From: REEB95 sp963785735
GTDB taxonomy: Bacteria > Pseudomonadota > Alphaproteobacteria > ATCC43930 > CGMCC-115725
Assembly (NCBI GenBank): GCA_963785735.1
Contig: CAWAWJ010000001.1
Span: 1,488,001 to 1,552,000 of the forward strand
DNA: 64,000 nt
Direction: 5' to 3'
Position numbers and translations under genes: made by a program. The first letter of the stretch is position 1. The number at the start of each line of letters is the position of its first letter. Shown here in pieces: positions 40,969 to 49,304 of this stretch. The notes below the pieces were generated by a model. That model did not search any database, was not told the origin of the DNA, and saw nothing but the letters and a program-made list of their open reading frames with translations.

Positions 40969-41376
40969 ATGAAACGCGATATCAACCTCAAGCTCATCGC
41001 CATTTGCGCGCTGGCAACGGCATTGACGGCTTCATGGCCGGCGCTTGCCTCACCGGGCTGCACCGCGCTCAAGGGGAGCAATAAGGGAATGGCGGTGACG
41101 GGTTCCCATATCGGGGCGGGTGGGTTTGCCAAAGGGGACACATTGCTAATCAATGTGCTGGATTCCACCATTACCATGATCCTATGGGACGACACGACGA
41201 ATACGAGAATAAAAACCTTCGGTAATGGCAGTTTCAGATATGTGATACCCGCGGCAACTTCGGATACCTTGATGGTCGAATTCGAACTTAGCAGCCCCTT
41301 TAACGGATCCGCCTCGTGGTCTTGTTCCTCGGCAGGCCCTTCATCCAGAGGCTCTAACAGGAATGGCGTCGGCTGA
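40969..41376 (+). CDS. Secreted protein, function unknown
   Basis: From ATG 40969 (GGGAGAAGG upstream) the 135-residue product has a signal peptide (cleavage near ALAS) and a mature part rich in Thr, Ser and Gly with short beta-like strands (GDTLLINVLDSTITMILWDD; RYVIPAATSDTLMVEFEL), two Cys and a Ser/Gly-rich end. It looks like a small periplasmic beta-sandwich. I do not recognise it. Confidence 0.6.
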   Translation: MKRDINLKLIAICALATALTASWPALASPGCTALKGSNKGMAVTGSHIGAGGFAKGDTLLINVLDSTITMILWDDTTNTRIKTFGNGSFRYVIPAATSDTLMVEFELSSPFNGSASWSCSSAGPSSRGSNRNGVG

Positions 41377-41447
41377 AAATAATCTCATCAGGTCCGCGTG
41401 GCTGATCGTACATTTGTTTGCCCTCTGGGCATAAGGGGAAGGAAATC

Positions 41448-41960
41448 ATGCGCGGGATTTTGATCGGCTTGGCCTTGGCGCTCATCGCGATACCGGCCTG
41501 GGCGCAGAGCAATCGAGACGAGTGCAGTAAGGACAACACCGATCCCGATCTTTCGATTCGTGGCTGCACCGCCTTGATCCAGTCGGGCCAGGAGACGACC
41601 GAGAATCTCGCCATCGATTATTACAATCGTGGCGTTTCCTATGACCAGAAGGGCCTCTACGACCAGGAGATCGCCGACGATAACCAGGCAATAGCGCTCA
41701 AACCTGCTTATGCCGATGCCTACAACAACCGCGCTTGGGCCTATCACATGAAGGGCATGGACGCCCAAGGATTACCCGATGCCAACAAGGCCATCGCGCT
41801 GAATCCAAAGGATGGAGATGCGTTTGAGACCAGAGCGGAGATTTACGAGAAGCTCGGCCAGCGCGGCCAAGCCATTTCCGATTATCGGGAGGCGCTGGAG
41901 CTCAACCCGAACGACAAAGATTCGCAAGCCGGCCTGAAGCGCCTCGGCGTCACGCCTTAG
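41448..41960 (+). CDS. Exported tetratricopeptide-repeat protein (short form)
   Basis: From ATG 41448 (AAGGGGAAGG upstream) the 170-residue product has a signal peptide (MRGILIGLALALIAIPAWA), a Cys-containing head (DECSKD, RGCTALIQSG) and about three TPR units (AIDYYNRGVSYDQKGLYDQEIADDNQAIALKP and following). It closely matches the first and last parts of the 313-residue paralogue at 52243, lacking the middle repeats. TPR proteins mediate protein contacts; the partner is unknown. Confidence 0.8.
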   Translation: MRGILIGLALALIAIPAWAQSNRDECSKDNTDPDLSIRGCTALIQSGQETTENLAIDYYNRGVSYDQKGLYDQEIADDNQAIALKPAYADAYNNRAWAYHMKGMDAQGLPDANKAIALNPKDGDAFETRAEIYEKLGQRGQAISDYREALELNPNDKDSQAGLKRLGVTP

Positions 41961-42038
41961 AGGGCCGCATCCTTAAACCGGACTTTGTGTTGCTCGCTCC
42001 TCAAGGTTTATGAGTCCACGTCCTCGGTCGTTCGCCGC

Positions 42039-42941
42039 TCAACCCGCGCGCAGCCGCGTCTGCGAGCGCGGGTCGAGCGCGCGTTGCAGCCCGTCGCCCA
42101 GGAGATTGCAGCAGATCACCGTCACGAAGATCAGCAGCCCGGGATAAACCGCGAGCAGGGGGGCGAGCGCGATGGTTTCCTCGGCGCCCGTGAGCATATT
42201 GCCCCAGCTCGCCAAGGGCGGCGCGATGCCGACGCCGAGGAAGCTTAGGACCGATTCCAGGAGGATGATTTCCCCCACCGCGAGCGAGGTCGCGACGATG
42301 ATGGGCGTCGCGAGATTGGGCAATATATGCACCAGCATGATGCGCAAGGGCCGCGCGCCCAAGGCGCCGGCGGCGCGCACGAAATCCCGCCGCGCCAGCG
42401 ACAAGGTCGCGCCCCGCACCAGCCGCGCCACGGTGGTCCAGCCCACCAGCGCCACCAGCGCGACGATGCGGTAAAGGCTCGATGCTTCGGATTGGACGAC
42501 GCTCGCCGGCAAGCCGAGCTTATTGAGATCGACCGCCGCCAGTATGACCAGCAAAGGCAGCAAGGGCAGGGAGATGACGCCGTCGGTCAAGCGCATCAAC
42601 AGCGCGTCGAGGCGGCCGCCATTGTAGCCCGCGACAAGGCCGATGGCGGTTCCCAGCACCGAAGCCGCCAGCGCCGCTGTCAGCCCCACCGCGAGCGAGA
42701 CCCGCCCGCCTTCCAAAAGCCGCAGCAGCAAATCGCGGCCGATCTCGTCGGTGCCGAGCGGGTGGAGGAGCGAGGGCGATTCCAGGCGCTGGCGCAGATC
42801 GACCATGCCCGGATCGGTCCCGAGCCAAGCCGCGATTAGCGGCGCCAGCAGGACGATAATTGCCAGCGCCAGCAGCCCGCCGCCGGCGAGCCGCACCCGG
42901 TTTTGGGCCAGCGCGCGCGCCATCATCGGCCCCGCCTTCAT
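42039..42941 (-). CDS. Oligopeptide ABC transporter permease (DppC type)
   Basis: A 300-residue inner-membrane permease of the peptide/nickel family. It has an N-terminal helix and jellyroll-type leader (LRQRLESPSLLHPLGTDEIGRDLL), the GYNGGRLDALLMRLTDGVISLP motif and the EAA loop ARDFVRAAGALGARPLRIMLVHILPN. ATGA overlap with the DppB-type gene. The longer minus-strand open frame upstream is an out-of-frame reading of the other permease. Confidence 0.88.
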   Translation of the reverse strand: MKAGPMMARALAQNRVRLAGGGLLALAIIVLLAPLIAAWLGTDPGMVDLRQRLESPSLLHPLGTDEIGRDLLLRLLEGGRVSLAVGLTAALAASVLGTAIGLVAGYNGGRLDALLMRLTDGVISLPLLPLLVILAAVDLNKLGLPASVVQSEASSLYRIVALVALVGWTTVARLVRGATLSLARRDFVRAAGALGARPLRIMLVHILPNLATPIIVATSLAVGEIILLESVLSFLGVGIAPPLASWGNMLTGAEETIALAPLLAVYPGLLIFVTVICCNLLGDGLQRALDPRSQTRLRAG

Positions 42942-43891
42942 CGATAGACGATCCGCGGATCGGCCACGGCATAGGCGACATCGGCCGCGAGATTGGCCAA
43001 GAGCGTCATCAGCGTGGCGAAGAGCAGCCCGGCCAAGGCCAGGTTGAAATCGTTGCTCAGCACGAAATCGTAGATGAGCTTGCCCATGCCGGGATAGGCG
43101 AACATGGTCTCGGTCACGAGCGCGCCCGAAAACAGCGAGCCGAAGCCCAGCGCCACCACCGTGATGACCGGGATGAGCGCGTTCCGGAGCGCGTGGTGGA
43201 GCAGCACCCGCGTCTCGCCGGCGCCCTTGGCGCGGGCGGTGCGGATGTAATCCTGGCCGAGGGTTTCGATCATCGAGGCCCGCATATAGCGCAGATGCGG
43301 GCCGAGATTGACCAGGGCCAGGGTGAGGACGGGCAGGATCAGATGCCGGGCGCGGTCGAGGCATCCGCCGTCGCCGATGGTTTCGATGCCGCCCGCCGGC
43401 AGCCAGCCGAGCGTCGCCGCGAAAAGCAGGATCAGCATCAAGGCGAGCCAGAAGGACGGCACCGAGATCGCGGCGAAGCTCAGGAGATTGGCGGCATTGT
43501 CGAAAGCCGAGCCGGGGCGGCGCGCGGCCAATATCCCGAGCGGCCAGGCGACGGCGAGAGTGAGGCCAAAGCTCAGCCCCATCAGCACCGCGGTGTTGCC
43601 GAGCCGCGGCAGCAGCACCTGGAGCGCGGGGCGCACGTAAAGCCGGGAATAGCCGAAATCGCCGGAGAGCGCCGCCTGGAGCCAGGCCCAATAGCGCTCG
43701 GCCAAGGGCCGGTCGAGGCCGTAAAGGGCCTTGAGCCGCGCCGCGTCCGCCGCGGTCAGATGCGGATCGGCCGAGATCATCAGATCGATCGGATCGCCCG
43801 GCATGAGCCCGATCAGCGCATAGATGACAAAGGACATGATCGCCAGCACCAGCGCGATCTCGACGGCGCGGCGCAGCAGGAACCGGCTCAC
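42938..43891 (-). CDS. Oligopeptide ABC transporter permease (DppB type)
   Basis: A 317-residue permease starting GTG at 43891, sharing the GTGA overlap with the substrate-binding protein stop. It shows FLLRRAVEIALVLAIMSFVIY, LPGDPID-like MPGDPIDLM, the YGLDRPLAERYWAWLQ loop and the EAA loop GQDYIRTARAKGAGETRVLLHHALRNALIPV. It forms a heterodimeric channel with the DppC-type protein. Confidence 0.9.
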   Translation of the reverse strand: MSRFLLRRAVEIALVLAIMSFVIYALIGLMPGDPIDLMISADPHLTAADAARLKALYGLDRPLAERYWAWLQAALSGDFGYSRLYVRPALQVLLPRLGNTAVLMGLSFGLTLAVAWPLGILAARRPGSAFDNAANLLSFAAISVPSFWLALMLILLFAATLGWLPAGGIETIGDGGCLDRARHLILPVLTLALVNLGPHLRYMRASMIETLGQDYIRTARAKGAGETRVLLHHALRNALIPVITVVALGFGSLFSGALVTETMFAYPGMGKLIYDFVLSNDFNLALAGLLFATLMTLLANLAADVAYAVADPRIVYR

Positions 43892-45579
43892 CGCGCGCTC
43901 GCCTGGGCGTCGCGGCCCACCGCGCGCCAATGCTCCACCCACAGGGTCGAGGGATATTCATTGCCGGTCGGGACCAGGCCTTCGAGCCATTTCGGGAGGA
44001 TGTAGGCCTCGGCCCGGAAATACAGAGGCAGAGCGGGCAATTCCTCGGCATAGAGGGCTTGCAACCTCGCCCATAACTCGCCGCGCCTCGGGCGGTCGAG
44101 GTCAGTTTCAATCGCGTCCATCAGCCTGTCGGCCTCGGGGTTTTTCCAGCCGGTGTGGTTCTGGCCGCTGTAATTGTTTGAAGACGAAGGGATTTCGGTC
44201 GAATAGAGTTCCGCCCTCGGCAAATCCTCGGGCGCGCTGGTCCAGGCGAACATGGCCATGGTGAATTGGCGCTTGGTCACCGTCTCGCCGAACAACACGC
44301 GGGCCGGCTGGTTCTTCAAGCGGATCTCGACGCCCACCTGGCGCCACTGGCTTTGCAGCACCTCCTCGACGAGCTCGCGCGTGCGGTTGCCCGAGGTGGT
44401 CGCAAGCTCGAGGCTAAGCAATTGGCCCGCCTGGTTTTTCCGGATCGCGCCGCCTTGCGCGTGCCAGCCCGCTTCTTCCAAGAGCGCCTTGGCTTTGTCC
44501 GGGTCATAGGGGTAGCGCTTCACGTCCTTGGCGTACATCCAGTCGAGCGGCGGCACGAAACTGTCGGCCACCGGGTCGCGGCCATTATAAATTTCCTCGC
44601 TGATGGCCCGCCGGTCGATGGCATAGAGCAGCGCCTGCCGCACCCGCCGGTCCGCCAATACGGGATTATCGAGGTTCAAATCGACATGCTCGTAGCTCAA
44701 GCCCGGCTTGTAGATCACATTGAATTCGCCGCCATGGCGCTTCGCGAAAGCCAGCGCCTCGTCGAGCGGCAGGCCCAGCTCGCCCGCCACCATGTCGAGC
44801 CCGCCCGCCAGCAGATTGGCTTCGAGCGCCGCCGTGTTCTCGACCGACCACACCACGATGCGGCGGAAAAAGGGCGGATCGCCCCACCAGCTCGGATTGC
44901 GCTCGAACACGATATGCGAGCCGGGTGAGACATCGGTGATGCGATAGGGCCCGTCATAGAGCCCGGGATTGGTCGGGTCGGTGTCGAAACGGGTGCGGAA
45001 ACGGTATTGCGTCGGATCGCTGAAGGCGTCCCGTTCGATATGCGCCGGCAGGATGTCGAGGCCGCTGAAATCGGCGTAATCATAGGTCAGCCGGTCGAGC
45101 TCGACGGTGAAGGTCTTGGCGTTCTTAGCCTCGATTTTGAGGATGCGGCGGTACAGCTCGCCCTCGGCGACGCCGCTTTGCGGATTGCGCCCGACCTGCC
45201 AGGTGAAGATGACGTCATCGGAGGTGACCGGCACGCCGTCGCCCCAGCGCGCATTCTGCCGGATGGTGTAGGTGAGACGCACGCCATGCTTGCCGCCGGG
45301 CAGGTCGATTTTCTTGGCTAGGCCGTTCTCGAAGCTCGGCAAAGTCTCGCATAGCAGGCAGACCAGCTTCCAATCCGCGTCATAGGTGGTCAGCGGCCGG
45401 CGCACCAATGCCAGGACATAGGTCTTCGCCACCATGGTGTCGATCAGCGGATTGAGCGTGTAGGGGAATTGGCTGACGCCGATCGACAGCTCGTCAACGC
45501 GCTCGGCCGACCGGGCAAGTCCCGGAACGCCGCCCGTTGCGAGCAGGAAACAGAGAAGATAGGGAAGCGTCCGCCGCAT
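43888..45579 (-). CDS. Family 5 extracellular peptide-binding protein of an ABC transporter
   Basis: A 563-residue periplasmic binding protein: signal peptide (PYLLCFLLATGGVPGLARSA), then the family 5 layout with VDELSIGVSQFPYTLNPL, the YTIRQNARWGDGVPVTSDDVIFTW motif and VRQALLYAIDRRAI. It is larger than average. It is first in a three-gene unit with the two permeases; no ATPase gene is adjacent, so this importer must borrow ATPases encoded elsewhere. Confidence 0.9.
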   Translation of the reverse strand: MRRTLPYLLCFLLATGGVPGLARSAERVDELSIGVSQFPYTLNPLIDTMVAKTYVLALVRRPLTTYDADWKLVCLLCETLPSFENGLAKKIDLPGGKHGVRLTYTIRQNARWGDGVPVTSDDVIFTWQVGRNPQSGVAEGELYRRILKIEAKNAKTFTVELDRLTYDYADFSGLDILPAHIERDAFSDPTQYRFRTRFDTDPTNPGLYDGPYRITDVSPGSHIVFERNPSWWGDPPFFRRIVVWSVENTAALEANLLAGGLDMVAGELGLPLDEALAFAKRHGGEFNVIYKPGLSYEHVDLNLDNPVLADRRVRQALLYAIDRRAISEEIYNGRDPVADSFVPPLDWMYAKDVKRYPYDPDKAKALLEEAGWHAQGGAIRKNQAGQLLSLELATTSGNRTRELVEEVLQSQWRQVGVEIRLKNQPARVLFGETVTKRQFTMAMFAWTSAPEDLPRAELYSTEIPSSSNNYSGQNHTGWKNPEADRLMDAIETDLDRPRRGELWARLQALYAEELPALPLYFRAEAYILPKWLEGLVPTGNEYPSTLWVEHWRAVGRDAQASAR

Positions 45580-45627
45580 GATGCGCGGCGAGCATATCAG
45601 ACAAGAAGGGCCCAGGCTAAGTGGGGG

Positions 45628-45822
45628 CTAAGCGCGCTTGGTCTTGAAGATATCGGTCAGGCGGCGTGGCAGATGCTTGAACAGCGTCTGCCCATATACC
45701 GCGTCGTACAGCCGCAAGCCGCCGCGCGCGTCGAGAAATTCCTCGATCTGCTCGTCGAGCGAAAGGGTCTTGATCTTGCCGCGTCTACGCCGCGGCGATT
45801 CGCAGGTGAATTGATTGGCCAT
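45628..45822 (-). CDS. Small basic protein, function unknown
   Basis: A 64-residue product: a basic head (SPRRRRGKIKTL), a short helix (LDEQIEEFLDARGGLRLYDAVYG) and a basic end (HLPRRLTDIFKTKRA). GGGGGAG lies 8 nt before the ATG. It could bind nucleic acid. No family was recognised. Confidence 0.5.
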   Translation of the reverse strand: MANQFTCESPRRRRGKIKTLSLDEQIEEFLDARGGLRLYDAVYGQTLFKHLPRRLTDIFKTKRA

Positions 45823-45923
45823 GAATCGTCTCCCCCGGTTTCAGTGCAACCGGGAAAGCCTAGAACCGCTTTCCTTGCTTATTCGTTAATTCGCCTAAAA
45901 CGCCGTCTTTCGCTTCCGGCTGC

Positions 45924-46979
45924 TCAGGCGGCGCGGAATTTGGGCATGACGGTCTCGCTGAACCGCCGCACCGACGCCTCGGCGTCGGCATAGGAGACGG
46001 TGTTGAAATTGACCTGCAGCGAGGCGCTTTCGAATCCGCCGACGCGGTCGTTGTATTCCGCGATCTGGGCGGCGATCTCGTCGGGCGTGCCGATCCAGGC
46101 GGCGCCGCTCTTCACCTGGCTGTCGATGGTCTCCTTGGCCAGGATCTCGGAGATCTTGTCGTAGCCGGGATAGTCCTTGGAGCTCATCGAGCCCCAATCG
46201 GCCGTGGCCAAGGCGATCGCCTTGAGATAACGGTTCAAGGGATCGCGCGCGACGGCAAAAGCCTTGTCACGGGTTTCGGCGCAAAACATGTGGAAGGCCA
46301 GCATGACGCGCCCCTTGCCGGGATGCCCCGCCTGTTTCCAGGCGTCGCGGTAAAGCCCGAGCAATTCCTTCATCTGTCCGCCGGCCATCGGGATGCCCAT
46401 GATCGAATGGCCGGCCTTGCCGGCGCTGATGAAGCTCTCGGGCGTGGCGATGGCGGCGACCCAGAAGGGCGGGCGCGGCTTCTGCGTCGGCCGCGGCAGC
46501 GAAGTCACGTTCTTGAAGCTGTGGAACTTGCCCTCGTGGCTGGCATTGTCGTTTTCCAGCAACAGGCGCACCTGCTCCATGCCCTCGGTGAAGCGGTCGC
46601 GGCTCTCGTTCAGGCTGACTTTGAAATTGGCGAATTCGTAAGGCAGGAAGGCGCGCGCGAACCCGACCTCGAGCCTTCCGCCCGAAATCGCGTCGAGCAT
46701 GCCGATCTCGCCGGCGAGCTTGAGCGGATTGTTGAAGACCGGCAGCACCGCTCCGGTGACGAGCCGCGCCTTCTTGCTGCGCTGCGCCGCCGCCGCCAGG
46801 AACACCACCGGATTGGGCGTATAGCCGCCATAGGCGCGGAAATAATGCTCGACGGTGCGGACATGGCCCCAGCCGTAACGGTCGCAGAATTCGGCCAGGC
46901 GCAGGCATTCGTCGAAATACTGCGCGCCCGATTTCTGTTCCGGCCCGACGCAGGGAAAGAACTGCATGCCGAATTCCAT
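45924..46979 (-). CDS. Luciferase-like (LLM class) flavin monooxygenase
   Basis: A 351-residue bacterial-luciferase-fold protein using reduced flavin, with EFGMQFFPCVGP at the start, EHYFRAYGGYTPNPVVFLAAAAQRS, VFNNPLKLAGEIGMLDAISGGRLEVGFARAF and PPFWVAAIATPES, the usual LLM blocks. AAAGGAGG 6 nt before the ATG gives efficient translation. It is divergent from a MarR gene with a promoter whose spacer contains an inverted repeat, suggesting repression. The substrate is unknown. Confidence 0.85.
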   Translation of the reverse strand: MEFGMQFFPCVGPEQKSGAQYFDECLRLAEFCDRYGWGHVRTVEHYFRAYGGYTPNPVVFLAAAAQRSKKARLVTGAVLPVFNNPLKLAGEIGMLDAISGGRLEVGFARAFLPYEFANFKVSLNESRDRFTEGMEQVRLLLENDNASHEGKFHSFKNVTSLPRPTQKPRPPFWVAAIATPESFISAGKAGHSIMGIPMAGGQMKELLGLYRDAWKQAGHPGKGRVMLAFHMFCAETRDKAFAVARDPLNRYLKAIALATADWGSMSSKDYPGYDKISEILAKETIDSQVKSGAAWIGTPDEIAAQIAEYNDRVGGFESASLQVNFNTVSYADAEASVRRFSETVMPKFRAA

Positions 46980-47029
46980 GACCGCCTCCTTTAAGGAATC
47001 CTAAGTTTTTTAGGCCCCCGGTTCGGGCG

Positions 47030-47059
47030 ATTGAAGACTAATCGTCAGTGTACTGTCAA
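47030..47059 (-). promoter_or_regulatory. Promoter of the LLM gene with a putative MarR operator
   Basis: On the minus strand TTGACA (47059-47054) and TTCAAT (47035-47030) are separated by 18 nt. The spacer overlaps CAGT-GT-ACTG (47046-47055), an inverted repeat that could bind the MarR dimer. Confidence 0.5.
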
Positions 47060-47099
47060 GTTTGCCGTACCCGACCCGCCCGTGCTATGGAATCGGGCC

Positions 47100-47609
47100 A
47101 TGACGGACTTGCTCGAGCTTTACGACGCGCCGGGCCATCTGATCCGGCGCTTGCAGCAGATCGCCGTGGCGCTGTTCATGACGGAGACGCGGCGGTTCGA
47201 GATCACGCCGGTGCAATACGCCGCCTTGTTCAGCATCCGGGCGAAACCCGGCCTCGACCAGATCACGCTCGCCAATGTCATCGCGCTCGACCGCTCGACC
47301 GTCGCCAATGTGGTGGAACGGCTCGAAGGCAAGAAGCTGATCACGCGCAAGGCGGGCGCGTCCGACCGGCGCACCAAGCGGCTCTATATCACGCCGGCCG
47401 GGCGCGGCTTGCTTGCCGGCGCCGTCCCGGCGGTGCAATCGGCCCAGGAAAAGATCCTGGCGCCACTGAAGCCCAACGAACGCGCCGGTTTCATGGCCAT
47501 GTTGCAACGGATGGTCGATCTCAACAACAGCCACAGCCGCGCGCCCTTGCGTTTAAACGGCGAGGGACCGGCGAGGACCGGCGAGGAACCCGCCCGGAAA
47601 GCGCCGTGA
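47100..47609 (+). CDS. MarR-family transcriptional regulator
   Basis: A 169-residue winged-helix dimer. The start at 47100 is chosen because MarR homologues begin close to LLELYDAPGHLIRRLQQ; the frame is open 23 codons further. The wing region is SDRRTKRLYITPAGRGLL and the recognition helix lies in LDRSTVANVVERLEGKKLI. It is divergent from the LLM monooxygenase, so it probably controls that gene. Its stop overlaps the DUF488 gene by GTGA. Confidence 0.88.
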   Translation: MTDLLELYDAPGHLIRRLQQIAVALFMTETRRFEITPVQYAALFSIRAKPGLDQITLANVIALDRSTVANVVERLEGKKLITRKAGASDRRTKRLYITPAGRGLLAGAVPAVQSAQEKILAPLKPNERAGFMAMLQRMVDLNNSHSRAPLRLNGEGPARTGEEPARKAP

Positions 47610-48160
47610 CCGTCTTTACGGTCGGCCATTCGACCCGCGGCATCGAGGAATTCATCGCCCTGTTGCGCGCGGCGGGCGTCAAGGCCATCGCCGATGTGCG
47701 GCGCTTCCCGCGCTCGCAGCGCCACCCCCAGTTCAACGGCCAGGCCCTGACGGAATTGCTCGGCATCGCCGGGATCGCTTACCGGCATTTTCCGGCCTTG
47801 GGCGGAAGGCGCGAAAAGCGAAAGGGCGGCCCGTCGCCGCACACTCTGTGGCGGGAGGAAGGCTTCCGCAATTACGCCGATTACGCCGAGACCCCCGAAT
47901 TCACCGCGGCTTTCGCCGCGCTCAGGGATTTCGCCCGCCTCCAGCCCATGGCGGTGATGTGCGCCGAGGCGCTGTGGTGGCAATGCCACCGCCGCATCAT
48001 CGCCGATTACCTGCTGGCGGCGGGGGAGCAAGTTGAGCACATCCTGGCGGCGGGCAAGATCGAGCCGGCATCGCTCACCGAGAACGCGCGGCCCAGGCCG
48101 GGCGGCGGCGTGCTTTACGCTGCCCTGGATTTGTTCAACCGGACGGAAAGGAAAATCTAG
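47606..48160 (+). CDS. DUF488 family protein
   Basis: A 184-residue protein starting GTG at 47606: VFTVGHSTRGIEEFIALLRAAGVKAIADVRRFPRSQRHPQFNG is the DUF488 opening, and CAEALWWQCHRRIIADYL is the conserved Cys/His motif. The family is of unknown biochemical role and is sometimes linked to nucleic-acid or redox chemistry. It is translationally coupled to MarR and overlaps the next convergent gene by 4 nt. Confidence 0.85.
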   Translation: MTVFTVGHSTRGIEEFIALLRAAGVKAIADVRRFPRSQRHPQFNGQALTELLGIAGIAYRHFPALGGRREKRKGGPSPHTLWREEGFRNYADYAETPEFTAAFAALRDFARLQPMAVMCAEALWWQCHRRIIADYLLAAGEQVEHILAAGKIEPASLTENARPRPGGGVLYAALDLFNRTERKI

Positions 48161-48753
48161 GCGGCGCCGCGCGCGCGGTTCTTGGCGAGCTTCTCGCTCT
48201 GCGCCAGGGTCTCGCGCAGCGCCTGGTCGGCCTGGCAGGTCATGCGGGAGAAGGCGCGCAGGAAGCTGTCGGTGCGCGGCAAATGGAACAGGGTTTCCTC
48301 GTCGCCGTTCTCGGCCCGGCCGGAGACCACCATCACGTTGTCTTGCGGCGTGAGAATGAGCTCGCTCAGCGACACGCCCGGCCCGGTGACGTATTCCACC
48401 AGCCGCTTCGGCCGGTCTCCGGTCGTGGTGATGGTCATGCGATAGGGCACGCGGCTCGACGCGGATTCGATCAGCGCTCGGGTGAAGGGGCTGAGGAAGC
48501 TCTCGTCGAAACCGAGGATCGCGGTCGGTTTCTCCTCCGAGGCGCCGGAGCGCATCTCGAGCGTCGCCCACAGCGAGGCGCGGCCGCCGAAATAATCCAC
48601 CGAGGCGAGGTCGAGATTGATCGCGTCGATCGGCTGCGGCGGCGACACCGCCTTGCTGCACAGGAAGACGAAACAGGCGGGCTCGCGCCGGAGCGACAGC
48701 GTCGTGCTCGCTTCCAGGTTCCGGTCGGACAGGGCGTTGATCTGTTCGCTCAT
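48157..48753 (-). CDS. Protein of unknown function
   Basis: From ATG 48753 (GAGGAGCGAG upstream) the 198-residue product has no signal peptide and a strand-rich centre (RREPACFVFLCSKAVSPPQPIDAINLDLASVDYFGGRASLWATLEMRSG; RMTITTTGDRPKRLVEYV) and a helical, basic C-terminus. The stress-like 'SPPQP' region and acidic motifs do not match a family I know. It converges on the DUF488 gene. Confidence 0.55.
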   Translation of the reverse strand: MSEQINALSDRNLEASTTLSLRREPACFVFLCSKAVSPPQPIDAINLDLASVDYFGGRASLWATLEMRSGASEEKPTAILGFDESFLSPFTRALIESASSRVPYRMTITTTGDRPKRLVEYVTGPGVSLSELILTPQDNVMVVSGRAENGDEETLFHLPRTDSFLRAFSRMTCQADQALRETLAQSEKLAKNRARGAA

Positions 48754-48950
48754 CGCTCGCTCCTCGATAGCGATCATTCAAACCCGGTTGTCGTTAAAGG
48801 ATGGATAATTACGGCGAAGAATTGTTAACCATGCGGCCGGGCGCGCGGGCCGGAGGACGCCCGGAAACCCCTGCGGGACAGGGGCTTGGCGCAACATCCG
48901 AAGTATTAGAGCAGGTAGAGAGAGATTGAGTCCGTTGTTGGGGGCAAAGC

Positions 48951-49003
48951 CGACATTCCAATGTCATGCCGTCCTGTCCGCTTTTGGCCCATAGCGGACA
49001 TTG
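48951..49003. repeat. About 53-bp repeat containing the TGTCCGCT inverted repeat
   Basis: A stretch beginning CGACATTCCAATGTCATGCC and containing TGTCCGCT (48975-48982) with AGCGGACA (48993-49000) recurs at 53269-53322 with about four fifths of its bases identical. It lies at the 5' edge of the truncated TPR paralogue. Confidence 0.65.
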
Positions 49004-49280
49004 GCAAGCCGCTCGCAGGTTTGAGGTTCAGGCAGAAGGCGCTGTAGGCGACAAAGATTTCGAAGCTGCCGCAGATTATTATCGGCAGGCGCTCGAAATC
49101 GCGCCGTGGTGGCCACCGGACCATTTGAACCGCGCTTTAGTGCTCGCGGATACTGACGACATTCCAGATGCGATCATCGGAATGAAGCGCTATCTTACGC
49201 TTGCTCCTAACGCGCCAAACGCTCGTGCGGCGCAAGATAAGATTTACAATTGGGCGCGGAAAGCATCCACTGCCGACTGA
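48966..49280 (+). pseudogene. Truncated paralogue of the TPR lipoprotein at 51242
   Basis: The frame ends with KDFEAAADYYRQALEIAPWW and NARAAQDKIYNWARKA, which matches the last third of the lipoprotein at 51242-52012 (roughly residues 175-256). The lipoprotein signal and the N-terminal two thirds are missing, and the frame begins inside the repeat element. It is best read as a remnant of a duplicated gene; translation of the short frame is possible but unsupported. Confidence 0.6.
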
Positions 49281-49304
49281 GCGTTAAAGTGGGGAGAAGT
49301 TAAC

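Noticed and set aside
42039..44111. A 690-codon minus-strand frame as a single long transporter
   Set aside because: The first half is out of frame with the DppB-type permease; only the last 300 codons (DppC-type) are real.
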